Assembly: GCA_036733345.1 (NCBI GenBank)
Contig: DAINAR010000006.1
Location: forward strand, 29,257 to 93,256
Reading direction: 5' to 3'
DNA: 64,000 nt
Source: JAFGMQ01 sp036733345
GTDB taxonomy: Bacteria; Desulfobacterota; DSM-4660; Desulfatiglandales; Desulfatiglandaceae
Shown in pieces: positions 26,707 to 35,277 of the stretch. The stretch's first letter is position 1. Each line of letters opens with the position of its first letter. The notes beneath the pieces were generated by a model. That model saw only the letters and a list, made by a program, of their open reading frames with translations. It did no database searches and was not told the DNA's origin. Made by a program: the position numbers and the translations under genes.

Positions 26707-27786
26707 ATGAAGGCCTTTCTTCAAAAATTTGTTATATTATCGGCGATGCTGATCGGTCTGCCCCTGGCAGGTGTTTTTCTCTCAGGATTTCCTTTAAGCC
26801 GGTACTTTGAATTTCCTCCAAAAACTGTCTATGTAACTCATGCACCTTTTTCATTTCCCGTATTTATTGTTTCTCTTTTGTCGCTTGCCGTCTTTATCTT
26901 CTTTTTTATCAAAAGGGCTTTTGTTTACCTGAGGGTGAAAAAAACAACACCTGAATTCACTTTTCCATGGTGGGGCTGGGTTGGGATTATAGCATGCATT
27001 TCTTCCTGGATAACAGCATGGACCCGTTTTTCCTTTTTTGAAGATATCCAGACATATACCTTCGTTCCTCTCTGGCTGTCATTTATACTCATTGCCAACG
27101 CTTTGGCTTACAGGCAAAATGGACACTGCCTGATGATTGACCGTCCAGGAATATTCCTTCTTCTTTTCCCTTTCAGCTCTGTTTTCTGGTGGTTCTTTGA
27201 GTACTTGAACCGTTTTGTGCAGAATTGGCACTATACAGGAATTTCCTTGAATTCCTTTGAATATTTCCTTCATGCCACTATTTCATTTTCAACGGTTCTG
27301 CCCGCCGTTCAGGGGGTATACGAATGGATTTACGGCATGCCCTGGATCGAGAAAGGATTCGGTAATTTTGTAAGCATCAGGTTTTCCCGTCCGCGTGCTG
27401 TTGCATGGATAGTATTAGCTATTTCCGGTGCCGGCCTGACCTGTATCGGTGTATGGCCCGATTATCTTTTTCCCCTTCTGTGGATATCCCCTCTGCTTAT
27501 CGTTATATCTCTAAAAACCCTTTTTGGAGATGATCACATAATAGCGGGTATTATTGCAGGGAATTGGTCACCTGTGATTTCAGCTGCTATTTCCGCTCTG
27601 GTCTGCGGATGGTTCTGGGAGATGTGGAATTATTACAGCCTGGCTAAATGGAAATATACAATACCCTTTGTGCAGGGATATCATGTTTTCGAGATGCCGG
27701 TCCTGGGATATGCGGGATATCTGCCATTTGGTCTGGAATGCGCTGTAATACTGGAAATGATCGTGGGACAGAGAGGTCAAACATAG
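26707..27786 (+). CDS. Polytopic membrane protein of unknown function, 359 aa
   Basis: Not recognised. About nine or ten hydrophobic helices span the protein (for example residues 7-27, 48-68, 88-106, 118-138, 148-166, 231-250, 285-303, 333-350). It is rich in aromatic residues, notably WWFFEYLNRFVQNWHY in the middle and GWFWEMWNYYSLAKWKY near the C-terminus, two similar Trp/Glu/Asn-containing motifs that suggest an internal duplication or a paired membrane active site. It is followed by a good terminator and appears monocistronic. Confidence 0.8.
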   Translation: MKAFLQKFVILSAMLIGLPLAGVFLSGFPLSRYFEFPPKTVYVTHAPFSFPVFIVSLLSLAVFIFFFIKRAFVYLRVKKTTPEFTFPWWGWVGIIACISSWITAWTRFSFFEDIQTYTFVPLWLSFILIANALAYRQNGHCLMIDRPGIFLLLFPFSSVFWWFFEYLNRFVQNWHYTGISLNSFEYFLHATISFSTVLPAVQGVYEWIYGMPWIEKGFGNFVSIRFSRPRAVAWIVLAISGAGLTCIGVWPDYLFPLLWISPLLIVISLKTLFGDDHIIAGIIAGNWSPVISAAISALVCGWFWEMWNYYSLAKWKYTIPFVQGYHVFEMPVLGYAGYLPFGLECAVILEMIVGQRGQT

Positions 27787-27791
27787 AAATC

Positions 27792-27826
27792 AGATTCTCC
27801 CCATTGTTATCAGAGGGGGAGAGTCT
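27792..27826 (+). terminator. Hairpin terminator after membrane-protein gene
   Basis: Stem AGATTCTCCCC (27792-27802) pairs with GGGGAGAGTCT (27816-27826) with one G-T pair, then TTGTTT. It lies between convergent genes. Confidence 0.7.
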
Positions 27827-27859
27827 TTGTTTAAAGGAATAGCTAAATGTGAGTTTATT

Positions 27860-29167
27860 TCATGAAAGATCTTTTATTCCCTTTAATATTATATCAAAAA
27901 GTTCCTTTATATCTTCCTTTTCAGTACATGAGAATGCCACGCGAAGATCAGTTTTGCCGAGGGAGATAAGTCCTACACCATATTTGTCCAGAAGGTGAAC
28001 CCTGAGAGTTTCAGCGTCCACCGTCTTCAACTTGAGGCACATGAAATATCCGGAGTTGAAGGGATAGACCTCCCATGCCTCATTATATTTTGAGTCTGAA
28101 AGGACCTTTTTGACCTCCAGCGCCCTTTCCTTCATAATGCTGAATTTCTCCTGTTTTTCGGAATGATAGTTTTCACTGCGCATGGATTTCAGAACAATCT
28201 GCTGCCCCAGATGAGAGGCATTTGATATTGATCCCCTGACATTGCCAGCTGTTTTTTTCTCCAGGGCCTCATAAGCCTGCCTTGCATCGCCTTCAAAGCA
28301 TGCTCCATAAGTAATAAAACCGACCCTTAAACCCCAGACAAAGTTTTCCTTGGTGGCGCCGTCCAGTTTTATGGCCAGCAACCTTGGATCTCGTCCTGTA
28401 AGTTTGCAGAAGATTGATTCTTTTGACGTTTCATCTCCATAAAAAAGACCAAAATAGGCGTCATCGGTAATTGCCAGAATATTTTTCCCTGCCCTGGCCA
28501 GGCTGATCAAGATATCAGCTATCTGTTCTGCTTCTTCATTGTTTACCGTATAACCAGTTGGATTATTGGGGAAGTTAAGCAGGACTATGATTTTGTGCTT
28601 TTTTTCAGCCTCAGAATTCAAGCAGTCCTCGAATGCTTGCAGGTTAAATCTATTATTTTTGTCAAAAAGTGTGTAGTTAATTATCTGAGCACCTCTTAAG
28701 ACGCCAAAAGTCAGGTTGTAATTGCCCCACATTTTATCGGGAATGACAACAGAATCTTCCGGATCCATCCACATATCAGAAACAACACTCAGTCCGTGTG
28801 TGATAGCATTTGTAACAACAGGAATGCTTATATCAATCCCTTTAAGTGAAGGGTTTTTTTCATAAAGCTCATTACGCCATGCCTGCCGAAGCGGCATGAT
28901 TCCGAAAGAAGGTGCATAAGTCAGGGATTCTTCAGGCTCAAGCCCTTTAATTGATGCCATTATCGACGGAAGATACATCGTTCCGCCTTTTTCAGTCGCC
29001 ATGCCGATAGTGGCATTGAATCTATGGGCCTTTTCCCTGGCTTCAGCACTTTGCGAAAGGATACCTTTGGGAAAAAACAGATTCTTCCCAACTTCAGAAA
29101 GCATCTCATAGACATGAATATTTGCCTTCATTATGATTTCGTTCAGTTCACTGGCGATCGGATTCAT
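27860..29167 (-). CDS. PLP-dependent aminotransferase, class I/II (fold type I)
   Basis: A 435-aa cytoplasmic enzyme. The fold-type I pattern is visible: TNAITHGLSVVSDMWMDPEDSV in the cofactor region, LLNFPNNPTGY (Asn-Pro-x-Gly loop), AITDDAYFGLFY (Asp and Tyr contacting PLP), the Schiff-base Lys probably in KLDGATKENFVWG, and the arginine RVGFITYG. The C-terminal Arg binding the carboxylate is likely in DLRVAFSC. It transfers amino groups between an amino acid and 2-oxo acids; the substrate is not evident. Confidence 0.88.
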   Translation of the reverse strand: MNPIASELNEIIMKANIHVYEMLSEVGKNLFFPKGILSQSAEAREKAHRFNATIGMATEKGGTMYLPSIMASIKGLEPEESLTYAPSFGIMPLRQAWRNELYEKNPSLKGIDISIPVVTNAITHGLSVVSDMWMDPEDSVVIPDKMWGNYNLTFGVLRGAQIINYTLFDKNNRFNLQAFEDCLNSEAEKKHKIIVLLNFPNNPTGYTVNNEEAEQIADILISLARAGKNILAITDDAYFGLFYGDETSKESIFCKLTGRDPRLLAIKLDGATKENFVWGLRVGFITYGACFEGDARQAYEALEKKTAGNVRGSISNASHLGQQIVLKSMRSENYHSEKQEKFSIMKERALEVKKVLSDSKYNEAWEVYPFNSGYFMCLKLKTVDAETLRVHLLDKYGVGLISLGKTDLRVAFSCTEKEDIKELFDIILKGIKDLS

Positions 29168-29460
29168 AATGATTCTCCTTGTTTTTCAGTAAGAGACATT
29201 TTAGAGACTACTATATGTCGAATTTAAAAGTCCATATTCTGATTTAAGACATTATCCCGTTATCATTTACCTGACTTTACTGCCTGCTTTGACGGCTATG
29301 TAGTTCATCAATAATAAAAATTATTCATTAACCGGCTGTCATGAGATTTGTCAAGAGGAATCATTATCATATCATGAAGGAAGTATGAAAAAACCTGCCT
29401 GCCTTTGTGCCCTGAATGTTTTTCCTGAACAACTTCAAATACTGAAAGAAAGGATTTAGC
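29168..29460. other. Divergent intergenic region, aminotransferase / thiolase
   Basis: No ORF is supported. The thiolase promoter is annotated separately. No strong hairpin or repeat was seen. Confidence 0.4.
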
Positions 29461-29490
29461 TTGACTTGAATATATATATCTAACTATATA
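29461..29490 (+). promoter_or_regulatory. Probable promoter of the thiolase gene, with AT palindrome
   Basis: TTGACT at 29461-29466 and TATATA at 29485-29490 are separated by 18 bp. The spacer and -10 form an AT dyad (TATATATATCTAACTATATATATA region) that could be an operator for a TetR- or GntR-type fatty-acid regulator. It is 107 bp before the thiolase ATG. Confidence 0.5.
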
Positions 29491-29596
29491 TATAAAATTT
29501 GACTTTTGAAGGGTTTCGTGACCATTTTCCTGTAATGCAGAGTTCAGGGGGGTGGGTTGAAATATAATACTAATATAATTTTAAGGAGAATGGATT

Positions 29597-30880
29597 ATGG
29601 CAGATGTGGTAATTGTTTCTGGTGCGAGAACGCCGGTTGGGACTTTTGGTGCAACATTAAGAGACATCCCTGTTAAGGAACTGGGATCTATCGTTTTAAA
29701 GGAGACTCTGAAAAAAGTTAATTTGAGGCCCATAGTAACGGAAGATTTGACTCAGTTTGAACCTGATTCCCTCAAAGGCAGAGGCATGATTGAGCTGGAA
29801 AAAAAGGGTTACGACTATGATGAATCAGCTCAGCCTGTTGAAGTTGATGAAGTGATTATGGGTAATGTTCTGCAGGCAGGGCAGGGGCAGAATACAACCA
29901 GGCAGGCTATGATTGCTGCCGGATTCCCAAAGGAAGTCGGTGCGTTTACAGTTAATAAGATATGCGCCTCAGGAATGAAAGCTGTTGCCCTTGCTGCTCA
30001 GGCAATCCGTTATGGAGAGGCGGACATTATACTGGCCGGCGGAATGGAAAGCATGAGCGGTGCCCCGTATATCCTTCCCGCTGCCAGATGGGGAGCAAGA
30101 ATGGGCGATAAACCGCTGGTTGATCTCATGATCCTTGATGGTATATTTGAAATTTTTTATGGGTATCATATGGGTATAACGGCTGAGAACATTGCCGAAA
30201 AATATCAGATCTCAAGACTGGAACAGGACGAATTAGGTGCCCTCAGCCATGCGCGAGCCAGGAAGGCAATAGTGGATGGAAAATTCAAGGAGGAGATAGT
30301 TCCGGTAATAATCCCTCAGAGAAAGGGTGATCCAATCGTTTTTGATACTGATGAAAGGCCCATGGATACAAGTGTTGAAAAGATGAGCAAGCTTGCGCCG
30401 GCATTCAAGAAGGACGGAACTGTAACAGCCGGTAATGCCTCAGGCATTAATGATGCTGCAGCAGCATTACTCCTGATGTCAGATACCAGGGCCAAAGAAC
30501 TCGGCCTGAAACCGCTTGTAAAGATCAGATCCTGCACATTCGCGGGTGTGGATCCGGCTTATATGGGCCTCGGTCCTATTCCTGCAGTTCGCAAGATTCT
30601 TAAAAAGGAAAATCTTAGTATAGATGATTTTGGCGCTATTGAGCTGAATGAGGCCTTTGCATCTCAGGCAATGGCATGTGTAAGGGAATTGAAGTGCGAT
30701 ATGGAAAAAACGAATGTCCTTGGCAGCGGGATTTCAATCGGCCATCCAATCGGATGTTCAGGTGCCCGAATTATTGTGACCCTTATGAATGAAATGTTGA
30801 GAGAAGGCCACGATCTTGGTCTGGCAGCTCTTTGTATAGGCGGCGGTCAGGGGATGGCTACTGTCATTGAAAGAGTATAA
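29597..30880 (+). CDS. Acetyl-CoA acetyltransferase (thiolase) with N-terminal insertion
   Basis: A 427-aa thiolase that condenses two acetyl-CoA or cleaves acetoacetyl-CoA. Catalytic Cys is in NKICASGMKAV, then NEAFA, His in GHPIGCSGAR, and Cys in LCIGGGQGMA. Typical thiolases are near 392 aa; here about 35 extra residues (about 37-72, RPIVTEDLTQFEPDSLKGRG...YDESAQPVEV) lie before VDEVIMGNVLQAGQGQN. An AAGGAG site precedes the ATG. A hairpin follows the gene, so it may be partly uncoupled from the next genes, which are in the same pathway. Confidence 0.92.
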   Translation: MADVVIVSGARTPVGTFGATLRDIPVKELGSIVLKETLKKVNLRPIVTEDLTQFEPDSLKGRGMIELEKKGYDYDESAQPVEVDEVIMGNVLQAGQGQNTTRQAMIAAGFPKEVGAFTVNKICASGMKAVALAAQAIRYGEADIILAGGMESMSGAPYILPAARWGARMGDKPLVDLMILDGIFEIFYGYHMGITAENIAEKYQISRLEQDELGALSHARARKAIVDGKFKEEIVPVIIPQRKGDPIVFDTDERPMDTSVEKMSKLAPAFKKDGTVTAGNASGINDAAAALLLMSDTRAKELGLKPLVKIRSCTFAGVDPAYMGLGPIPAVRKILKKENLSIDDFGAIELNEAFASQAMACVRELKCDMEKTNVLGSGISIGHPIGCSGARIIVTLMNEMLREGHDLGLAALCIGGGQGMATVIERV

Positions 30881-30907
30881 AATAACTAACTGAAGGTAAA
30901 GAAGGAA

Positions 30908-30946
30908 AAAGCTGAAAGACAGAACCTGGTTTCTTCTTTCAGCTTT
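30908..30946 (+). terminator. Hairpin after thiolase gene
   Basis: Perfect 12-bp stem AAAGCTGAAAGA / TCTTTCAGCTTT with a 15-nt loop. There is no U-rich tract, so termination may be partial and it may instead stabilise the thiolase mRNA. Confidence 0.55.
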
Positions 30947-30959
30947 AAAATTTGGCGGC

Positions 30960-31057
30960 TTCGTAAAAAATTCATCTTCCCTCAAGAGCGGTATTTGACG
31001 AGCGGTGTAGCGTTTGGATCTTTTTACTATGCCGTCAGTTTGACGACTTTTTACGAA
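30960..31057. repeat. Interspersed palindromic repeat, copy 2
   Basis: Inverted ends TTCGTAAAAA (30960-30969) and TTTTTACGAA (31048-31057). The right arm region ACTATGCCGTCAGTTTGACG is nearly identical to copy 1 near 6925. The interior is shorter than in copy 1 (98 versus 266 bp). Confidence 0.6.
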
Positions 31058-31159
31058 CCCATCAAGATTTAGTGGAAGTGCGAAATATTTATTAATCGAA
31101 TGATAGACGGCAAGTCTATTGTTTTCAGTTCTTTTAGATGTTTCAGCAAAGGAGGAAAA

Positions 31160-31948
31160 ATGGCCTACGAAAACATTATCTTTGAAAAAGATGGAAGTGT
31201 CGCGATTATCAAGTTCAACAGGCCCAAGGCCTTGAATGCGATTAATTCTGAATTGATGATTGATCTTGGAGATGCACTGGACAATATTGAGGGAGATGCA
31301 TCAATTAAGGTTCTTGTGCTCACAGGGGAGGGAGACAAGTCATTTGTGGCGGGGGCAGATATTGCTCATATGTCCAAACTTCCACCACTTCAGCTCCGTA
31401 AATTTTCCATGGACGGTCAGGCGCTTTTCTTTCGACTCGAAAATCTCCCGATTCCGGTTATTGCATGCGTAAACGGCTTTGCTCTTGGCGGAGGGTGTGA
31501 AATTGCTATGGCATGTGATTTCATATATGCTTCTGAAAAGGCAAAATTCGGCCAGCCGGAAATTACCCTGGGTCTGATTCCGGGATTTGGCGGAACCCAG
31601 CGTCTCCCAAGGCAGGTTGGGAAGGCCATGGCAAAAGAGCTCTGCATGACTGGTGAATTGATAGGCGCACAGCAGGCAAGGGAAATAGGCCTTGTAAACA
31701 AGGTTTTCCCTCCTGAAGAACTCTGGGATGCAACCATGAAGACAGCACAGTCAATTGCCGCGAAAGGAAGGGTTTCCATGAGCGGCATAAAGAAATGTAT
31801 TGACAGGGGATTTGACCTTGATCTCCGTACAGGCTGCAATGTTGAAGCGGATAATTTCGGGTACTGCGCTGTGAGTCCGGACGGCAAGGAAGGTATGACT
31901 GCATTTTTAGAGAAAAGAAAACCTGAATTCAAAGGGGAATTATTCTAA
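31160..31948 (+). CDS. Enoyl-CoA hydratase (crotonase family)
   Basis: A 262-aa enzyme of beta-oxidation that hydrates crotonyl-CoA-type substrates to 3-hydroxyacyl-CoA. ATG 31160 is preferred over 31100 because GGAGG lies just upstream and the family N-terminus begins there. FVAGADIAHM and ALGGGCEIAMACD form the oxyanion hole; the two catalytic Glu are in GGGCE and QPEITLGLIPGFGGTQRL. It lies 3 nt before the acyl-CoA dehydrogenase gene, an operon-like spacing. Confidence 0.93.
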   Translation: MAYENIIFEKDGSVAIIKFNRPKALNAINSELMIDLGDALDNIEGDASIKVLVLTGEGDKSFVAGADIAHMSKLPPLQLRKFSMDGQALFFRLENLPIPVIACVNGFALGGGCEIAMACDFIYASEKAKFGQPEITLGLIPGFGGTQRLPRQVGKAMAKELCMTGELIGAQQAREIGLVNKVFPPEELWDATMKTAQSIAAKGRVSMSGIKKCIDRGFDLDLRTGCNVEADNFGYCAVSPDGKEGMTAFLEKRKPEFKGELF

Positions 31949-31950
31949 AA

Positions 31951-33102
31951 ATGGATTTTTCCCTCACTGAAGAACAGCTACTTGTGCGGGACATGGCCCG
32001 GCGTTTTGCCGAAGCCGAAATCAAGCCACGTGCTGCAGAATTTGATGAAACACATGAGCATCCTGCTGATATTATAAGACAGCTGGGCGATCTGAAGATG
32101 CTCGGCGTTGCAGTCCCGGAGGAATATGGCGGAGGAGGAATGGACCATGTGAGCTATGTGCTTGCCATGATAGAAATCTCAAAGGCATGTGCAGCTACAG
32201 GGTCGATAATGTCAGTGAATAATTCCCTTTATTGTTATCCGCTTCTGGCATTCGGCAACGAGGGACAGAGAATGAAATATCTTTATCCCTGCGCGTCCGG
32301 CGAAAAACTTGGATGTTATGGACTTACTGAGGCTGGAGCTGGTTCGGATGCCGGCGGCATCCGAACCACTGCCTTTGGCAACGGCGATGGTTATATAATC
32401 AATGGTGAGAAGAAATTTATCACCAACGGCAATGTCGCATCCTACTGCGTCCTGGCTGCTCATCTTACTGTTGAGGGCGAAGGATACAAGGGAATAAGCG
32501 CTTTTGTGGTGGACCTTGAAAAAACTGAGGGATTCAAGGTTGGGCATGTTGAAAATAAACTTGGTATTCTTGCTTCAGGAACTGCTGAACTTATTTTTGA
32601 CGAGGCAAGGGTTCCGGCCGATGCACTCCTGGGAAATGCGGGGCAAGGTCTGAAAATAATGCTGACAACCCTTGACGGGGGAAGAATCGGTATTGCATCA
32701 CAGGCAGTAGGGATTGGCAGGGCTGTACTCGAAAATGCTTTGGAATATGCCAAAACCAGGGAGCAGTTCGGAAAGACAATTTCAACATTTCAGGCAATTC
32801 AATGGAAACTGGCAGATATGGCCACAGAACTGGATGCTGCTGAAATGCTTACGCTCAGGGCTGCATGGCTGGAGGACCATAAAATGCCTTATGAAAAAGA
32901 GGCGGCCATGGCCAAGATGTACGCATCTGATGTAGCCATGAGGGCCTCCATAGAGGGCATTCAGATCCTTGGCGGTTACGGGTACTGCAAGGAATACCCA
33001 ATGGAGCGTTTTATGAGGGATGCCAAGATATGCCAGATATATGAAGGCACAAACGAAATTATGCGCCTGGTGATTTCCAGAGGAGTATTAGGTAAGAGAT
33101 AA
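31951..33102 (+). CDS. Short-chain-type acyl-CoA dehydrogenase
   Basis: A 383-aa FAD enzyme that introduces the 2,3-double bond in acyl-CoA and passes electrons to ETF. Typical motifs are GCYGLTEAGAGSDAGG, the FAD region, and the C-terminal base QIYEGTNEIMRLVISR, where the Glu of YEGT is the catalytic base of short-chain enzymes. Context (crotonase, thiolase, acyl-CoA mutase) fits butyryl-CoA or isobutyryl-CoA. No ETF genes are adjacent. Confidence 0.93.
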   Translation: MDFSLTEEQLLVRDMARRFAEAEIKPRAAEFDETHEHPADIIRQLGDLKMLGVAVPEEYGGGGMDHVSYVLAMIEISKACAATGSIMSVNNSLYCYPLLAFGNEGQRMKYLYPCASGEKLGCYGLTEAGAGSDAGGIRTTAFGNGDGYIINGEKKFITNGNVASYCVLAAHLTVEGEGYKGISAFVVDLEKTEGFKVGHVENKLGILASGTAELIFDEARVPADALLGNAGQGLKIMLTTLDGGRIGIASQAVGIGRAVLENALEYAKTREQFGKTISTFQAIQWKLADMATELDAAEMLTLRAAWLEDHKMPYEKEAAMAKMYASDVAMRASIEGIQILGGYGYCKEYPMERFMRDAKICQIYEGTNEIMRLVISRGVLGKR

Positions 33103-33122
33103 TTTGATAAAAGGAAAATGGT

Positions 33123-34808
33123 ATGTCTTTGATATTTAATCGTAAAGTCTTTGATGATATAGAAAAGGCCCACATGGATTGGCAGGAGAAGCTGGACAGG
33201 GTCTTTGAAATTAAACCTGAAAGACTTGAGAGGTTTTCCACAGTTTCAGACAGGGAAATCAAAAGGATTTATACCCCTGAAGATATAAGAGACCAGGATT
33301 TTTCGGCTGATATAGGCTTTCCGGGTGAGTATCCTTTTACAAGGGGTGCTCAGCCATCCATGTATCGAGGGCGTCTCTGGACCATGAGGATGTTTGCAGG
33401 ACTCGGAAGTGCCCATGATACGAATAAACGATTTCACCTCCTGGTTAACCAGGGGCAGACAGGGTTGTCAACTGCCTTTGATATGCCCACATTGATGGGC
33501 TATGATACGGACTCTCCAAAGGCAAGGGGTGAGTGCGGCAAGTGCGGAGTGGCAATTGATACATTAAAGGATATGGAAGACCTGTTTGAAGGTCTTCCCA
33601 TTGACAGGATAACCACGTCCATGACCATCAATCCGCCAGCGGCGGTTATTTGGGCAATGTATATTGTCATGGCTGAAAAGAGAGGAATAAACAAAAATAT
33701 TATCGGCGGAACCATACAGAATGACATGCTGAAAGAGTTTATTGCCCAGAAGACTTTTATGTGCCCGCCTGAGCCTTCCATTCGTATAATAACAGACACG
33801 GTTGAATATGGAACTCATGATGTCCCCAGGTGGAATACTATCAGCATAAGCGGATACCATATAAGGGAGGCCGGGTCCACGGCTGTACAGGAACTTGCCT
33901 TCACCCTGGCGGACGGCATTGCCTATACCCAGCACGCAGTTGAAAGGGGGCTTGATGTCGATTCGTTTGCACCTCGTTTTTCCTTTTTTTTCAATTCTCA
34001 TCTTGATTTTTTTGAAGAAATAGCCAAGTTTCGCGCAGCAAGGCGAATGTGGGCCAGGATCATGAAGGAGAGATTCAAGGCAAAGGATCCGAGATCGTGG
34101 TGGCTGAGGTTTCACACCCAGACAGCCGGATGTTCTCTTACTGCGCAGCAGCCATATAACAATGTGGTAAGGACGGCTTTGCAGGCCCTGGCCGCCGTAT
34201 TAGGCGGTACACAGTCGCTTCACACAAATTCCCTTGATGAAGTTCTTGCACTTCCCACTGAAGAATCTGCCACTATTGCATTGAGGACCCAGCAGATTAT
34301 TGCAGAGGAATCCGGTGTTACAAATACTATTGATCCTCTTGGAGGATCCTACTGCCTTGAGGCGCTCACAAATCAACTTGAGGAAGAGGCTTTTGAGATT
34401 ATAAAAAAGATTGATGACATGGGCGGTATGCTTGCTGCAATTGAAAAGAATTATCCTCAACAGGAGATTGCTGATTCTGCCTACCATTACCAGAGGCAGG
34501 TTGATGAAAAACAGAAGACCGTGGTGGGTGTTAACAAATATAAAACTGATGAGAAAATTAAGGTTGATCTCCTTGAAATTGATGAGGAACTTGAAAGGCT
34601 TCAGATAGAAAAGATTAACAGGATAAAGAACGAGAGGGACAACAGCAGGGTTAAAGAGTGTCTTGAAAGAGTAGGTGAAGCCGGTTCAGGAAATCAGAAT
34701 GTCATGGAGCCGTTGATAGATGCAGTAAGGACTTATGCAACTCTTCAGGAGATCTGTGATGTTTTTAGAGGAGTTTTTGGTGAATACAGGGATCCGGGTA
34801 TTTACTAG
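33123..34808 (+). CDS. icmA: B12-dependent acyl-CoA mutase large subunit, isobutyryl-CoA mutase-like
   Basis: A 561-aa catalytic TIM-barrel subunit without a cobalamin domain, as in split mutases. Family motifs include TMRMFAGLGSA, GQTGLSTAFDMPTLMGYD, GTIQNDMLKEFIAQKT and NTISISGYHIREAGST. At two specificity positions methylmalonyl-CoA mutase has Tyr89 and Arg207 (shermanii numbering); here they are Phe91 and Gln209, the isobutyryl-CoA mutase pair from established work. It probably interconverts isobutyryl- and n-butyryl-CoA. The symbol is by this inference; automatic annotation would say methylmalonyl-CoA mutase. Confidence 0.85.
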   Translation: MSLIFNRKVFDDIEKAHMDWQEKLDRVFEIKPERLERFSTVSDREIKRIYTPEDIRDQDFSADIGFPGEYPFTRGAQPSMYRGRLWTMRMFAGLGSAHDTNKRFHLLVNQGQTGLSTAFDMPTLMGYDTDSPKARGECGKCGVAIDTLKDMEDLFEGLPIDRITTSMTINPPAAVIWAMYIVMAEKRGINKNIIGGTIQNDMLKEFIAQKTFMCPPEPSIRIITDTVEYGTHDVPRWNTISISGYHIREAGSTAVQELAFTLADGIAYTQHAVERGLDVDSFAPRFSFFFNSHLDFFEEIAKFRAARRMWARIMKERFKAKDPRSWWLRFHTQTAGCSLTAQQPYNNVVRTALQALAAVLGGTQSLHTNSLDEVLALPTEESATIALRTQQIIAEESGVTNTIDPLGGSYCLEALTNQLEEEAFEIIKKIDDMGGMLAAIEKNYPQQEIADSAYHYQRQVDEKQKTVVGVNKYKTDEKIKVDLLEIDEELERLQIEKINRIKNERDNSRVKECLERVGEAGSGNQNVMEPLIDAVRTYATLQEICDVFRGVFGEYRDPGIY

Positions 34809-34860
34809 ATAGAACCCGTAACCTTGCTTTTCATTCAAGATATTGAAGAAGAGGATGAGC

Positions 34861-35265
34861 ATGATTCAGAAAAGAAAAGTTAGAATAATGGTGGCGAAGC
34901 CGGGACTCGATGGGCATGACCGTGGGGCAAGGATAATAGCAAGGGCTTACAGGGATGCAGGCTTTGAGGTGATATATACCGGTCTTCACCAGACACCGGA
35001 AGAGATTGTTGAAGCTGCCATTCAGGAAGACGTTGACATGATAGGACTTTCGAGCCTTGCGGGTGCTCATAAATACCTGTTCCCAAGGGTTTTAGAAATC
35101 CTCCACGAGAACGGAGCAGATGATATTGTTGTATGCGGCGGAGGTATTTTCCCGGAAGAAGATATTGCGGCTCTTAAAAAGGCCGGAATCAAGGAAATTT
35201 TTACACCCGGATCTTCATTAGAGGAGATCGTTAAATGGGTTGAGGATAATGTTAAGCCAAGGTAA
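34861..35265 (+). CDS. icmB: Acyl-CoA mutase cobalamin-binding small subunit
   Basis: A 134-aa B12-binding domain. The lower-axial motif is LDGHDRGARII (D-x-H-x-x-G, His19), followed by GLSSLAGAH and VCGGGIFPEED, the other cobalamin contacts. ATG 34861 is chosen for its AGAGG spacing of 6 nt; upstream TTG and ATG in frame would add a few residues. It is the partner of the preceding large subunit and the two are needed together for 5'-deoxyadenosylcobalamin radical chemistry. Confidence 0.9.
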   Translation: MIQKRKVRIMVAKPGLDGHDRGARIIARAYRDAGFEVIYTGLHQTPEEIVEAAIQEDVDMIGLSSLAGAHKYLFPRVLEILHENGADDIVVCGGGIFPEEDIAALKKAGIKEIFTPGSSLEEIVKWVEDNVKPR

Positions 35266-35277
35266 AGGTAATATGCT

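Noticed and set aside
31417..31932. 171-aa minus-strand ORF inside the crotonase gene
   Set aside because: Antisense shadow of a clear enoyl-CoA hydratase; no binding site or family match.
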